Source: Delphinapterus leucas
Taxonomy: Eukaryota; Chordata; Mammalia; Artiodactyla; Monodontidae
NCBI RefSeq assembly: GCF_002288925.2
Contig: NW_022098045.1
Coordinates: 8,123,042-8,187,041, forward strand
Length of the DNA stretch: 64,000 nucleotides
Reading direction: 5' to 3'
A program made the translations under genes and the position numbers. Of the stretch, positions 1-12,544 are shown one piece after another; within the stretch, counting starts at the first letter, position 1, and the number at the start of each line of letters is the position of its first letter. The notes beneath the pieces were generated by a model that saw nothing but the letters and a program-made list of their open reading frames with translations, was not told the DNA's origin and made no database searches.

Positions 1-1690
1 TATGGAACCACAAAAGACCCTGAATAGCCAAAGCAATCTTTAGAAAAACTAATAAAGCTGGAGGCGTCACATTTCCTGATTTCAGACAATATTACAAAGC
101 TATAATAATCAAAACATCATGGTAATGGCATAAAAAGAGGCACATAGACCAATGGAACAGAATAGAGAGTGCAGAGATAAACCTATGCATACACTCTCAA
201 CTAACCTTTGACAAGAGTGCAAAGAACACACAATGGAGGAAGGATAGACTCTTCAATAAATGATGTTAGGAACACTGGATATCCACATGCAAAAGAATGA
301 AATTGGAACCCTATCTTACACCACTCACAAAAATTAACTTGAAACGAATTAAGCTTTAATTAAAAATTAACTTGAAATGAATTAAGACCTGAAACCCTAA
401 AACTCCTGGAAGAAAACATAGGGGAAAAGCCTCTTGACAATGGTCTTGGCAACGATTTTTTGGATATGACACCAAAAGTACAGGCAAGAAAAGCAAGAGT
501 AGACAAGTGGGACTACATTAAACCAAAAAGCTTCTGCACAGCAAAGGAAACCATCAACCGAGTGAAAAGGTAACTTATGGAACGAGAGAAAATATTTGCA
601 AACCATCTATCTGATAAGCGGTTAGTACCCAAAATGTATAAGAAACTTTTACAACTCAATAGCAAAAGAACAAATAATCTGATTTTAAAATGAAGAAAGG
701 ATCTGAATAGACAGGTACACAAAAAGATGCTCAATAGACAGACACACGAAAAGATGGTTAACATCACTAATCATCAGGAAAATACAAATTTAAACCACAG
801 TGAGATATCTTCTCATACCTGTTAGGATGGTTATTATTCAAAAGACAATAGATAACAAGTGTTGGTGAGGGTGTGGAGAAAAGGGAACCCTTGTACACTG
901 TTGGTGATAATGTAAATTTAGGTAAAGCTATTATAGAAAACAGTATGCTGGTTCCTCAAAAAATAAAAATACAACTACTATATGATGCAGCAATCCCACT
1001 TCTGGGTAAATATCCAAAGGAAACAAAGCCAGCGTCTCAGAGAGATATCTGTATTCCCAATGTGCATTGCAGTATTACAATAACCAAGGTGTGAAATCAA
1101 CTTAAGTGTCTGTTGACGAATGATGAATGGATCCAGAAAATGGGGTATATATTACATAGGCAATGGAATATTATTCAGCCATAAAAAAGAAGGAAATCCT
1201 GCCGTTTCTGCAATGGAAAACATTATGCTAAGTGAAATAAATCAGACAGAGAAAGACAAATACCGTACAATCTCACTCATATGTGGAATCTAAAAATGAA
1301 GTTGCACATTCATATGAGACAGAAAATAGAACAGTGGTCTCCAGGGGCTGTGGGGTCGGGGGTGGGGGGAATGGGGAGATATTGGTCAAAGGATACAAAC
1401 TTTCAGTTATAAAATGAGTAAGTTTTGAGGATCTAATGTATAGCACGGTGACTACGGTTAATAATACTGTACTGTGTACTTGAAACTTGCAAAGAGAGTA
1501 GAACTTAAGCATTCTCAGCAAATAAAGGTAACTATGAGGTGATGAATACTTTAATTAACTTGACTGTGGTTATCATTTCACAAAGTATACGTATATTAAA
1601 TCACCACCTTGTACACTTTATATACAATTTTATTTGTCAATGACGCCTCGATAAAGCTGGGGGAAATTTTTTTAAAAAACAAACAAACTA
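1..1690 (+). mobile_element. LINE-1 3' part (old L1M-type), cut by window start
   Basis: This is the 3' part of an L1 in sense orientation: the decayed end of ORF2 followed by the 3' UTR and an A-rich tail near 1650-1690. The ORF2 C-terminal region is recognisable from stretches such as the one around 1130-1200, which encodes the typical 'mostly Met-Glu-Tyr-Tyr-Ser' end of L1 ORF2. Many stops and frameshifts show it is dead. The 5' part lies outside the window, so neither its full length nor its target-site duplication can be judged. The L1M-type assignment comes from general resemblance only. Confidence 0.85.
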
Positions 1691-2797
1691 ACAGTTCCCA
1701 GGAGCAGAGTTCCTCTTAAAACTAACCCAATCACACTGTGGCTCTTTAGATGGAACAGTTTCTGAGGTCAGTATTTGATATTTGTACTAACCCCAGAAGG
1801 ATTACTTACAGCTCTTATTTCCAAGTTCGCTCACACAAACGAGTTGGCTTACAATCCAGGCTTCATCTTCAGTAGATTCGCAAATCTCCTCCCAACTGCC
1901 TTTTACCACAACCTCTACTGTTCCTGAAAGTAGGCCTTAGGTTTAAACTTCACCACTCTGCTGCAAATGAAGTCAATTCTTTCAGGAAAAGATTAGGAGC
2001 TATCTGCTTCAGGACCTAATTCCCTCCCCCCACCCCCACCCCAAGGCAAAATTTCTGAGCCAGGGCTCTGGAGCTGGGGGTGGGAACAGTGACAAGCTTC
2101 TCTCTGAGTGACACCCCTGTTCTAGGAGCTGAGCACTTAGTGGAGGAGTGGGGGTGTGGTGGGGATGGCAGCAGCCTGCAGTCCTCTCAGCTCGCTTCTC
2201 CTGGCATGGAATCTCTGCCTCAAAGACTGGAGAAGGGGATGGCTGTGCCCCAGGATTCTCAAGGCACCACACACCCAAAGGAGAATCTTCATTCCACAAG
2301 TAAGGGTTGGGCAGAAGAAGGAAGCGCCATCTCCTGACCACACTCACCTGAGATTTAGCCTCAGCAACAGGCAGCTAGAGGCAGAAGCAGGGATCCTACC
2401 CCTACTGCAAAGAAAATCCTCCAGTTGGGACCTGGGGGATAGAGGGAGTCCTGTGTTCTTGGCTGCAGCAGTCCAGAGTTGAGTCTATGCCTCAGTGAGT
2501 CGGGAGGGGGGTTTGGAAGGGAGTGGTCTTAGTTCAAATACGGCAGACTCTCATCTTTCTTACCAAATTGTCATACATCTTCTTGAATAGGTATTTCTTC
2601 ATTTGCTGTTTGCCTTTAGGACCATTTTCAGAGGATTTAAATGAATCAGTCAACAGAGTTCCCCATGCTGTCATGCCAGAAGTTGGTCTGTTTCAGTTAT
2701 ATTCATTGTTTAGTTGTATATGGTACTTCCAAAATTATTCATCTTTGCTGAATTTTCAATTTTCAATTTTTCTATAGTTAATTTGTTTCTCTCCATT
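1691..2797. other. Intergenic, no recognised feature
   Basis: This is apparently single-copy sequence. The stretch from about 2020 to 2480 is more GC-rich, with short open frames on both strands. None has splice context, a recognisable domain or a convincing start, so no gene is called. Confidence 0.5.
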
Positions 2798-2812
2798 AAA
2801 ACAGTGATTGCT

Positions 2813-3024
2813 GGGCTTCCCTGGTGACGCAGTGGTTGAGAGTCCGCCTGCCGATGCAGGGGACACGGGTTTGTGCTCCAGTCCGGGAAGATCCCACGTG
2901 CCGCAGAACAGCTGGGGCCGTGAGCCATGGCTGCTGAGCCTGCGCGTCCGGAGCCTGTGCTCCGCAATGGGAGAGGCCACAACAGTGAGAGGCCCGCGTA
3001 CCAGAACAAAAAAAAAAAAAAAAA
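2813..3024 (+). mobile_element. CHR-2-type tRNA-derived SINE
   Basis: This is a complete short CHR SINE in + orientation. It starts with the tRNA-derived head (ggcttccctggtgacgcag), carries an A-box-like and a B-box-like motif, and ends in a run of about 20 A. It is flanked by a 15-bp target-site duplication (2798-2812 and 3025-3039, one mismatch, core agtgattgct). That is the mark of L1-driven retroposition. CHR SINEs are characteristic of cetaceans and their relatives. Confidence 0.93.
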
Positions 3025-3039
3025 AAAATAGTGATTGCT

Positions 3040-4235
3040 AATTTTATATCAGGCCTCTCAATTTTTTAAACTCTTAGTGTCTAGGAAATTCATAAGTGAG
3101 GTTTCTGATTGTGCTAATTAATATTTAGAGTGAACACTCAAGACTCTGTTATTAGTTATAATTTTTATCTAAAATTAGAAAAGAGAATCTGTTTCTTTAC
3201 CACTGTTTTTCATCGTTTTGACTATGGGTTAGTTCAAGTATAGGAGGAAAGGATAGGGATGGCAAAACTGTAAAGAGGAAAAATTACTTCAGTCTGAAGT
3301 CCACACAGACTTTGAACTCAAGAAAAGGCATTAATAGGATTTCCTATTGCTGTGGGGTTGATTTGTTATGAAGTAGTCGCTTTTTGCTGAATCTTGGCTG
3401 ACTTCCTTGAAAGCAACAGTCAGCAAGTGACTAACCAGGCCCAGCAAGATTGATCCCAACACAGGAAGCCACAAAATGATGAGAGACCTGGGGATGCCCA
3501 AAGGAAGTGAATAGGGTGTACTTTGAAATTCTTCCAGGTCCTGGCTTGCAAAGACTGCCAAGAGCTCTGGAAATCTTTCATGAGTGCTAGTAGGAACTTT
3601 CAGCCAAACTGCTCTGAGAGATGATTCTTAAAAACTTGGATGGTTAGGTTTACAAAGCCTGTTAAGCTTTTACCTCCAGTTGGAATTGTGCTTCGAAAAG
3701 ATGTTTGCAGGGAGGGTTCTCAGGCAATCTTTTTGATGAATAATAATAGTTTTGTGCTGATTATTCTCCATTTGTCTCCCCAAGATCCATTCTCCAGCCT
3801 TCTATGCCTGACTCGGGGTCCTTGAAAGCTGACCCATGTAGATTCATCATCATGCTCCAGTACATTGCTAGCTAGTTTCCAGTTGGGTTTGGCCAATGAA
3901 AGACATCAACATGAAATTGGAAGATGTGAAAAGAGAAAGATAGGGTGTTCCATCCCTGCTCCCTCCTTGCTATGACACTGCCTCTCTGGCAGAAGCTATA
4001 TCTCTATGACTCTCACTGAGCCCTTCCTCCAAGGTTACAGTCCTTACCAGGCTCTAGAAACACTAATTCCTCTCCTAAGAGCTTCTTGTGGTACTGTTTC
4101 TGTGTGCTTCATCAGGTCATTTGTTCCCATAACTGTGCCCACATCTTTTTAAGTAGTCTCTTCATACGATCCATTTGGACTAAATTCTGATTCCTGCTGG
4201 GTCCCTAACAATTACCACATTTAAAAACCTTTCAT
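3040..4235. other. Intergenic; possible ancient repeat in 3820-4215
   Basis: No gene is seen. The stretch 3820-4215, ending in tcctgctgggtccctaac, reads like a very old interspersed repeat, but I cannot name the family. The rest looks single-copy. Confidence 0.4.
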
Positions 4236-4239
4236 TATT

Positions 4240-4390
4240 TCTAAGTCTCACTGTAACCCTGCAAGGCATTATTAACATTATTAACCCATTTACAGATAAG
4301 GACATAGACTTAAACAGGTAAAATACCCAAAGTCACACATCTAGTGACGCAGTGTTGGGATCAAAACTCTAGTCCTTCTAACAAGAGCCA
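4240..4390 (-). repeat. MIR SINE fragment
   Basis: The reverse complement follows the MIR core. 'Acccatttacagataaggac' corresponds to the MIR 'fewer bases, then cctcatctgtaaaatggg' region, followed by a 'cacacatctagtgac' segment. It is old and diverged, as expected for a repeat shared by all mammals. Confidence 0.8.
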
Positions 4391-6889
4391 TTTTCCTTGT
4401 TTCATTTAGATTTGTAAAAAAGTTCTATTTATACTTTTCTTCCAAAAAACTAATTTTATTTAGATATGTCAGATTTTATGTCTGCTGTCTCATATTGATT
4501 AAGCTTGAGCCCTTATTTTGAAATAGAATTTGATGAAATTTACAAAGAAATTGCAAAATTCAAGTACAGTATCCCTGACTGATAAGTTTTAATGACTATA
4601 GTGAAAAGAAAAGACTTTTATTTAAAACAATATGATAAAACTTGATAATCTACTCTTGTCTGCTGCTAGCATTGTCTTCTTTGCCTTGAGATTTTTTGCC
4701 AGACACCCTTGGTTGCAACTCGACAACTATTTCCAACAACCTTATCCCTATCTTTTTACATTTTAAAGGTCAGTTCTCCCAGACTTCTCTGCAGGTATCT
4801 GTGGCCAGGTGACCCAAATCTGGCTAATAAAAAGTGAATGTATTTCCTTCACATAAATGGAAAGAACTACTCTTCTTTGCCCTGTTCCTTTCTTCATGCT
4901 TAAAACAATGGTGTAATGCCTGGAATTATAGCAGTCATCTTGTGACCATGAGCCAGTATAAGAATACCCAAATTTTTTCATAGTATATTTATACTAAAAA
5001 GAGTATTATAATTTTATAAATTATATATATACATGTATGTATTCAATAAAGAATATACTCAGTTAAACACTGAGTTCCACAAGCCCTCAAACCTCTGAGT
5101 TTTGTTGTTGTTTTATTAAATATTGCATGGACAAAAAGAATATTTATAAAATATGTGCATGACATAAAGAAAAACAATACACTGACTACCTAGGTAACCA
5201 CAACCCAGCCTAAGAAAAAGAACAACCTCAGAGGAAACTTCTATCCTAGATTTTATCTTTATCCATCCTTCGCTGTTTTAAAAATTCCCTTGCTTTCCCT
5301 TGTTCGTCTCTAACTCCTTTGAAAGGCTAGGAATTGAAATAAGACTTTTACTTTTTCTTTCATTCATGTTGTTAACATATGCAACACTTTAGTCCCCCAA
5401 ACACACTTTACCGTTTCAAATGCAGTAAAGATAGCCTGACAGCCTCCCACCCTCCTCAAATTACAAGGCAAAGAGGACTGTGCAACATTAAAAATGGAAA
5501 GGTGCTCTTTATATCAGTTATCAGAAAGCCTTGAGGAGAACAGAGAAGTTCATATTTTCAAAGCTGGTTAGATAAACAGAGGTACACATGGGGTGGGGCA
5601 GGGGTGGGGAGAGAAAGAGAGAGAGAGGGTGGAAGGGAGAAAGAGGTCTTACAGTTAAGGTGGTAGGCGGTTGATCTTTGTGTGTTTTTAGAGGAGCAAC
5701 TTCAACTTTGAGGTTTTGAAGGGGTTCCCCTGCCCCTGCCTGAGCTCATCCCTGGGCAGGCAGACCCCTGCCCATGCCTCCCTCCTGAGATCCTGCATAT
5801 GCTTTCTTGCTAAATGACTCTTCGCACCGTTATCTCCTCACGGGATACATCTGTTGGGTGCCGCGCATCCTCAGCTCCGCTTTCATCTCTTCGTATCTCA
5901 ACACATTGTTTGCTCCAGTCCTGGTGCCAGGGTGGAAGGGAGCCATCCCTCCCGTCCCCGCTCTGGGATTGGCAGCGAATGAATGATTGGCAGCGGGCAT
6001 CTCTGTCAGGGCTTTGGCATGCTGCAGAGTAGAAGCCCTGTGCTAATGAATGTCATCTACACCTACCAGATGTGCCACTGGGTGACATGCCAGATCTTTT
6101 ACATAATGCCATTCTGCCGGACACGAGACAGCTGGGGGGGGGGGGGGTCTTTTAATGCCTTGAGGTGGGAGTGGGAATGCCTTGAGGTGGGAGTGGATAT
6201 ACCTTTTTTTTTTTTTTTTAATCCAGACTTCCCGCCACCACCCATACACCCAATCAGTCCCCCCTACATTGAGCTAAAGCCTATGCCTGAGGGCATCTCC
6301 CTCAGCGATAGCCCCGAAGCTGGAGAGCTTGAGTCCGTTTGACCGGCTCCCCTTGGCTCTCTCCCACACTCATCACCTTTCCCCTTCCATGAGTTTGCTC
6401 CCCGCCACCATCTAAATTTAGGAAAGGGGAATTTTTTTTTAAGTTAAAGATATAAAAACATTGGAGGGTCTGAAATGAAAAAAGGAGAGGGGAGAAAGGA
6501 CACACCCTATCCTCTCCTTCCCTACGCTAAAAGTACAAGGATGAGCTCCCCTCACCCCTCCCCCTTCCTTTTCTACCGTCCACCGGAAACTAGATGGTAT
6601 TTATCCCCAGGGGTGATATCCTGTCAGTGTCTGTCCCACTTTCTGGCTTAAGTAGCTGTCTGAAGTAACGTGGAGGTGTCCAAAAATCCATGCCGTGTGG
6701 AGAGGACTGTTTCCTGGAGTGGGATGGACAAGGTGGGAGGAAAGGGAAATGAGAAAACCACTTCTGACGGGCAGCGGGTATGTGCGCGTCTAGGAGTGTT
6801 TTGGTTCCCCCCCCACACACACACACACAGCTCTCCACCCGCCAAGGCGAAATAGCTGGTAGGAGGATGGACTGCCACGCGGGGCCCCC
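4391..6889. other. Intergenic upstream of the 7-kb CpG island
   Basis: No gene is recognised. The region contains a GA-rich tract at about 5610-5640, a run of 14 G at 6134-6147, a near-exact tandem duplication of about 22 bp at 6154-6196, and a T-run at about 6204-6219. The part around 4640-4980 resembles an old interspersed repeat that I cannot name. Confidence 0.45.
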
Positions 6890-7650
6890 CGCTCTTTCTG
6901 TTAGACCTGCCGGTCAGTACTGCCCCGGAATTCCGGGCGCTTAAAGGGGGCAGACGCCTGTTCCTCCTCCCCAGGGGCCATAGCTCCTCACACACACCTT
7001 CCCCCCACACCCCCAGGCATCCGCTCCCACGCTCGGACCCGGGCCCCTTGCGCGCCTCTGGCCGAGCCGCTAGGCCCCTTCCCTTGTACCCGCACCCCGC
7101 CCGCTGCCGAGGCTCCAGATGGCGGCTCCTCGCGCTCGGCTCGCGGCCCCTAGACGCCGCCCGGCAGCAGCCGGCGGTCGCTCCCTCCCTCCCAGCTGCT
7201 GCGGCTGAGACCTCGACCGCTCGGCGAGGAGGGCGGGATGCTCCGCCGGCTCGGAATGGTGCGGGAGCCGGGCCGCTGAGGAGCGCGCAGAAGCCGCGTC
7301 CGCAGGGAAAGAGTCCCGCAGGCCCCAGGTGAGGAGACCGCGGGGGAGGGTGCGGGGAGGGGAGCCTGCCCGCCGCCTCAGCACCCTCACACCCCCCACC
7401 GTCTCCCGACCTTCCTCCCGGCACCACCTCCACGTCCCCGGCGCCGGGGGCCGAGCAGGCGCGGGACCCGAGCACCCGCTGGACGGCCGGGAGCGCCGCC
7501 CAGCCGCCAGGAGGGGGCGCCCAGCACCCCGGAGATCGGGCCCGAGGGCGGGCTCCGCCTGGGCATCCCGCCCTAGCCCAGTGGAAGGCTGTTCGGGCCG
7601 GAAAGGTGCCCCCTTCTGCCGGAGAGCGGTAATGCCCACCAGCTGCGACC
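6890..7650. promoter_or_regulatory. CpG island, likely distal PRDM8 promoter
   Basis: This is a very GC- and CpG-dense block with no TATA box. A YY1-type site (agatggcggc) lies at 7117-7126, and a strong consensus splice donor (CAG|gtgagg) follows at 7328/7329. Together these suggest a TATA-less promoter with a non-coding first exon ending at 7328 and transcribed on the + strand. It lies about 15 kb upstream of the PRDM8 start codon. That distance is compatible with the roughly 20-kb span known for the human gene, so an upstream PRDM8 promoter is the simplest reading. A separate non-coding transcript is the alternative. The transcription start cannot be placed from sequence. Confidence 0.55.
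7329..7337 (+). other. PRDM8: Candidate splice donor of a 5' non-coding exon
   Basis: The sequence CCCCAG|gtgaggag matches the donor consensus at the 3' edge of the densest part of the CpG island. If used, it would end a 5' UTR exon that splices to 20278 or 22683. No transcript data are available to confirm it. Confidence 0.4.
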
Positions 7651-10600
7651 ACCCCCTTCCCCATTTTCTCCGCTCTCCTCCCTCTGCTCTTCCCTCTCGC
7701 TTCCTATTTGCCTCTCTTTTTCTCTTGCTTGCCAGGTTCCCTTCTTTCTCCCCGCCTGCCCCCTTGCATCCTGGACCTTTCCTCTCCTTCCCTGGTCCCT
7801 CCAACCGCGCGGTCAGGGTTTGTGCACCCCCTGGGGCGGTGGGAAGGGGGATGTATTTCGTGCCTAGGCTCTGGCTCCTCTCCACGGGTGCCTCCCGGCT
7901 TCCCCCGAAAGCAGCTCTGAGAGTGGTGGCTCGTGGGGTTGAGGTTACTCTCTTCCTGGCCTGGGCCCGGCGACTCTTTGACTGGGGGAGGGGGGGGCTG
8001 CGTTTGGGAGCAGCGCTTCACCTGAACGCGGAGCTCGTAATTCCCTTTACTGGAGGGATGTATGAAGTTCAGCGGCCTGGTACTGAGCACCCTTCTCCCA
8101 CGCCAGAGTCAGGACACTTCGAGGGCATTTTCCCTTACACAGACCCCTATAAGACCTAAAGTCCGTCTTCCCGGACAGTCCTCACTGCGGTCCTCCGTAG
8201 CAGTTGTGCTGGGATGGGGTGGAGGGAGGAAGGCGCTGTCGCGCGCCCATCTGATGTCCCCTCTAATCCCCCAGTGCTCTGGAGCGTGCCCACAGACCCT
8301 CCGCTCGTCCCTGCTCTCGGTCGTCGGGCATTAGACCCCCGAGAGCACGTTCCGTAAGCTCCCAGTACAAATCCCCTCGGAAACATTAATCACAACCACC
8401 AGAGAATGCAAAATGTGTGCCGTGCCGTGTCTGCCTTTTAATCCCGAATGTAATTCTGGAAAGCAGCATCAGACAGGGGCTCTGTTAATCCCTTACACGA
8501 GCAAATGCAATCTCTGACCTACTAGACTTGTTTTCCTGCAATTTCACGAAGAGTTAGCCTCGCTAGAGGAATATTCAAAGAGAAGGAAAACCGTGAGAGA
8601 CTTGAGACGCGGCGCAGTGTCGCAATAATGGGGTGCATTTCGGTCAAAAGGCGCTGCTGCTGTGGAATGGGATCTCCGGCCAGGAGTCCTGAAATTCCTC
8701 AGGGGTGGCTGCGGAGTGTGTGTGTGTGTGTGTGTGTGTGTTGGATGGTGGGAGGGGTGGGGTAGAGTTAGCTAGGCGTTAGGCGCCGAGTGAGGTTGGA
8801 CCCCCGAGAGGAAACCCAGTTCTCTTTCCTCCGAAGGCTTCGGACACAAGTGACCTCATTTGGGGCTGTCCTGTTGCGACGGTGTTAGGGCAGGCGGAGG
8901 GGTCAGCTAGCAAGACGGAGGGGTCAGAGTTTCACCCTCTGAGGCCTGTTCCTCGCACTTGAGATTTCACTATCCACTCTCCTGCCGTTCAATCAATCAT
9001 GTTCCCCTTCTCCATTTTATTCAAAACGGTCTTCAAGTTCCCTAATAATCGTAATTTGCACCATTGCCTTTTATCTTTGATTAATTAGGAAATCGAAAAA
9101 GATAATGGAGGGTCGGGCCAATAAATTAGCCTTAGGAGCCGACTGACGGACGTCTGGGGCTGCTGTGTGGGTGGGCGTTGTCCGCAGAGGCTGATGGGGA
9201 CTGCCGCCGGCCGGGCAGAAAGGGGTTAAGTAAAAGTGCGCGGTGCCTGCAGAGTGGAGAGATCGGCTCTGAGACAAACCCAGTGGCCTCAAGCAAAGAC
9301 TTCTCCCTTATTAAGTGGAGAGTCTCCAGTGATTTTTAGCTTTTCCTGTTTGGGTCTAGAAAAGGAGGAGAGGGCTGGGGTAGGGTGAGGGCGGGACTCC
9401 TGTTTCTTCCAAAGAGGCCTCCCTACTAGCGCATGAACAGGTTTAAAGTTTGGTGTCTTTACGCTGGGGTCTATTTCTTCCAGGAATATAAAGTTATATT
9501 TACTTTTGCACCCTTTCCTTCCCTCTCCACTTGCCTACTAGTCTGAAGGAGGGTGGGAGGAAGGGAAAAAGAGAGGGAGACAGAGAGAGCGAGCGATTGA
9601 GAGATTCTGCTATTATGATCAAATCAGTAACTCCCTGGCCCAAGAGGAAAGCTCATGGAGTTGTTCCCTGCCCTCGCCGAGGCACCGGGCGGGTTCCAGA
9701 TTCTTCTTTTCGCCCTCCGCGAAATCGATCACGCCTCCCAGACGGCTGAAGGAGAGCACTCTGCCACTCTTCACGGCTTCGCCCCAGCCTCTTTAGCTTC
9801 CAATTGAAAACCAATTAAAGGTTTCTATAAATCTGTTAGTTCCCCTTTTATCTGGAGACCCCTGATGCATGCGATATTGCCCTTTAGATGCCTCTTCCGT
9901 GTTTTGTTTTACAATTGTTGTATCAATATAATGCGGCCTTTCTTCTCCTGTCTCTATAGATACAGATACACAAGGAAAACCAAAGCTATTCAGTCTCCTC
10001 ATTTGTCCAGCAGCCTAACAGTGGTGCCCTTTCTCTGCTCTGCTTTCCCTGCTTCAGGAGCAGCAGTTATGGTAGAAGCAGATGGCTACTGATTGGGGGA
10101 GCTTTGTGGCTCTAATACTGAATACTTTATGGAAAAGGACTTTATCATGCTTCGTTGGGCAGAGGAACAAGGGGATGAGATTTATGGCCAGGAAAAATAA
10201 ATCTTCTCCAAGTTGCAGCTCCTTCTCACCAGTTGTTGCCTTTGCCCTGAGTGGGGGGCGGGGAGGCAGGTGTTGAAACACTGAGGAATTGGTTTTATTT
10301 CATTTCATTCTCCTTTCTGCTAACACGGTTTTAGTCAGGGTCTGAGAGGAGAGCAGAAGAAGAGCCAGAAGTTTATAAAATACCTTAGATTGCTGTTGCT
10401 GCATCAGTATTCCCTGCCCTCAGGAATAAAGCAGAAGGGTATGGTCTTGAATGCTGTTTGGGGCCATGTTTCCCCCAATGTCCTGTTAGTTCCTGGTAAA
10501 ACATCATCCTCCATTATCCTATTATCTATAGAAAACAAAAAAGCATGTTAGTGCTTCCATCTGAAAAATCAGAAGACACTGGTATTGAAGGAGTGGGGCA

Positions 10601-11249
10601 GTGATGAGGCATATGGTGATGTACGTATGCTCCCCTTCTTTGCAAGGGTCTGAGTTCTAAGGATGATTAAGGGATGTCTGTGAATGTGAGCTCCTGGACT
10701 CTTAATTGAATTTTCAAGCTTTGGGGAATATACAGATCCCAACCCTCCACTAAAGGCCTAATTCACCCCAAGATAATTCACCCCTGTGTGTTCCCCTCCC
10801 AGAAGCCAAGACATAATGTCACACAGAAATGCTCGTAACATGGCTACGGGCAGCCAGGGGCAGAGAGATGGAAGACAACCCCAATTCTGGGTCCTCCATT
10901 CCATTTCAGACAGACTCCTTGCCTCATTAATATCTGAAATGCATTTTTTTACTCAAGAAACATTTGTTGAGCATCTTCCATGTTCTAAGTTCCTCTTCCC
11001 TGCCTTTCCTATTCTATTACCTTGACCCTAGAAACTGAAGAGGAAAGGCCAAGAAGGAAAAGCATGCAGCTTTCAGAAGTGTCACCTACCTTACTGCCAC
11101 AAGCTGCTTCTTCCCAATTCTGTGTGCACCACAACCCACACAGCAACATGCACCTTTGCATTCTGCTTCTCTCTGAAGAGGATACAAAGATTAGGAGAGC
11201 TAAGATTTAAAAATTATGTTTACTCAGCATTTCAAAGTAGCAGACACTG
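7651..11249. other. Upstream region, non-coding, mostly single-copy
   Basis: No gene is recognised. GC content falls after about 8300. A (GT)n microsatellite sits at about 8717-8741. The stretch 8300-9120 is free of recognisable repeats and holds several TAAT-type homeodomain motifs and a TCF/LEF-like motif (atctttgat, 9073-9081), so an enhancer is possible but unproven. Confidence 0.4.
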
Positions 11250-11254
11250 AGGTG

Positions 11255-11440
11255 CTTTAATTAACTGTTTAGGCTCTTACTATGTGCTAGACTGAATGCT
11301 CCCATAGGCTTATTGCATTTAATTCTTATGACCCTTTGTAAGTATTATTAACGCTAGTTCACACGCCCCCTTCCTTCACAGGAAATAGAAGAACAGAGAA
11401 GTTAACCCAAGCTAGTGGTCCAGCTGGGTTCTGAACCCAG
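11255..11440 (-). repeat. MIR SINE
   Basis: In reverse complement this follows MIR from the 3' 'cagtgcctggcacatagtaag' part (here actatgtgctag) to the 5' 'gggttcgaatcccagctctg' part (here gggttctgaacccag). It is diverged but collinear over about 180 bp. Confidence 0.85.
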
Positions 11441-11449
11441 GCTTGCTTT

Positions 11450-11640
11450 TACAATATTCATAGCCACCCTATGAGACAAATGGTGTTTATGCGATTCTCC
11501 AAATAAGGAAACTAAAGCTCAGAGAGATTAGGTGATTTGCTCAAAGACACACAGCTAGTAGACTGCAGACCTGGGGTTCAAACAGAAGTGTTCAGGATCC
11601 CAAATTTTGACCTCTTAACCACTGGTTCCAGGACCCTTCA
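11450..11640 (-). repeat. Second MIR SINE in tandem
   Basis: This is another antisense MIR directly after the previous one. It carries the 'ggaaactaaagctcagagag' segment, 'cacacagctagtaga' and 'ggggttcaaac', matching the conserved MIR core in order. It ends near 11625, where 'cctcttaaccactg' matches the 5' end of MIR. Confidence 0.88.
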
Positions 11641-11689
11641 GAAGAAAGAGCCCACACTGACCTCTGTTACCTGTCCCTGCCCGGGCAAG

Positions 11690-12110
11690 AGGTTTCGCGG
11701 AGTGTGAGACTGTAGGCCTGCGGCAAACGAACCGCGCCTGCCCAGGGCTGCGGCTGCGCGAAGCCGGCGGGGCCCAGGGAGAAGGCTCTGCCCGGCAGCG
11801 CCGCCCCAGAGACCGGGCTCCGTCGGCCGCGCGGCCCACAAGGCCCCGCGCAGAACGCGTGCGGGCGTCTGGGGCGAGGCGGGGCCGGGGCGGGACCGCG
11901 AGGCTGAGGCCCCGGCGGCAACGCCCCGTTCCGCAGAGCTACCCAGGCTAGGGTGTGGAGGGGAGGTCCAGGGATGCCCACCCTGCCTCCGGGCCCGCCT
12001 GCTCCCGAAGGCCGCAGCTGATCCCTGGCATTTGGAGGGAGAAGAAGGGCCGCGCCGCTCCGAGGCCCTGAGCCCTGGTGGGAGCGGGCGACCCAGGCTT
12101 CAGGTTTCTC
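11690..12110. promoter_or_regulatory. Small CpG island
   Basis: This GC- and CpG-rich block of about 400 bp lies between MIR elements. It has no recognised coding region. The open frames in it are by-products of the base composition. It could be an intronic CpG island or alternative promoter of PRDM8; nothing in the sequence decides this. Confidence 0.4.
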
Positions 12111-12544
12111 TGGCCGGCCAGGCTTTGGCTTTCTGGCCGCGGCACTTGAGCCAATCAGCGATGCGTTCACAGGCTTCTTACCCCATCAGGTGGTAGTGCC
12201 CGGACTTCCCTGCGTTTCTAACTTGCGCCGCTCCCAGGTCAAAAGAAAGGACTCACGGCCGGGATGAGGGATAGAAGAAGTCCAATCTCCCAGCCTACCA
12301 GCCAAAAACAGCTCGCTCTTCCGTAAAGTCTGTTTGGGCCCTTCCTTTGGCCGTAGAAGGGATTCCTGAACACCTGGACGCATTCCTCCCGCCTGCTTAT
12401 TTTATCCTCCAGTACCTCCTTCCGGTGTTCCTAGAAACATCGAGAAATCCTCAGCCTTCACCGAGTGGCTTTGAAGGCGGGTGCACAATACAATTCTTAA
12501 ATTTTCTGAAAAGGAAGCTAAGGCAGTGTTACTAACGGTAACAG

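Noticed and set aside
6648..8159. Long open frames on both strands in the 7-kb CpG island (338, 276 and 271 codons)
   Set aside because: GC-rich DNA has few stop codons. The frames overlap each other on both strands, are Arg/Pro/Gly/Ala-rich, and show no domain or family.
11667..12170. 167-codon minus-strand frame
   Set aside because: Lies in a CpG island and has low-complexity composition and no recognisable domain.
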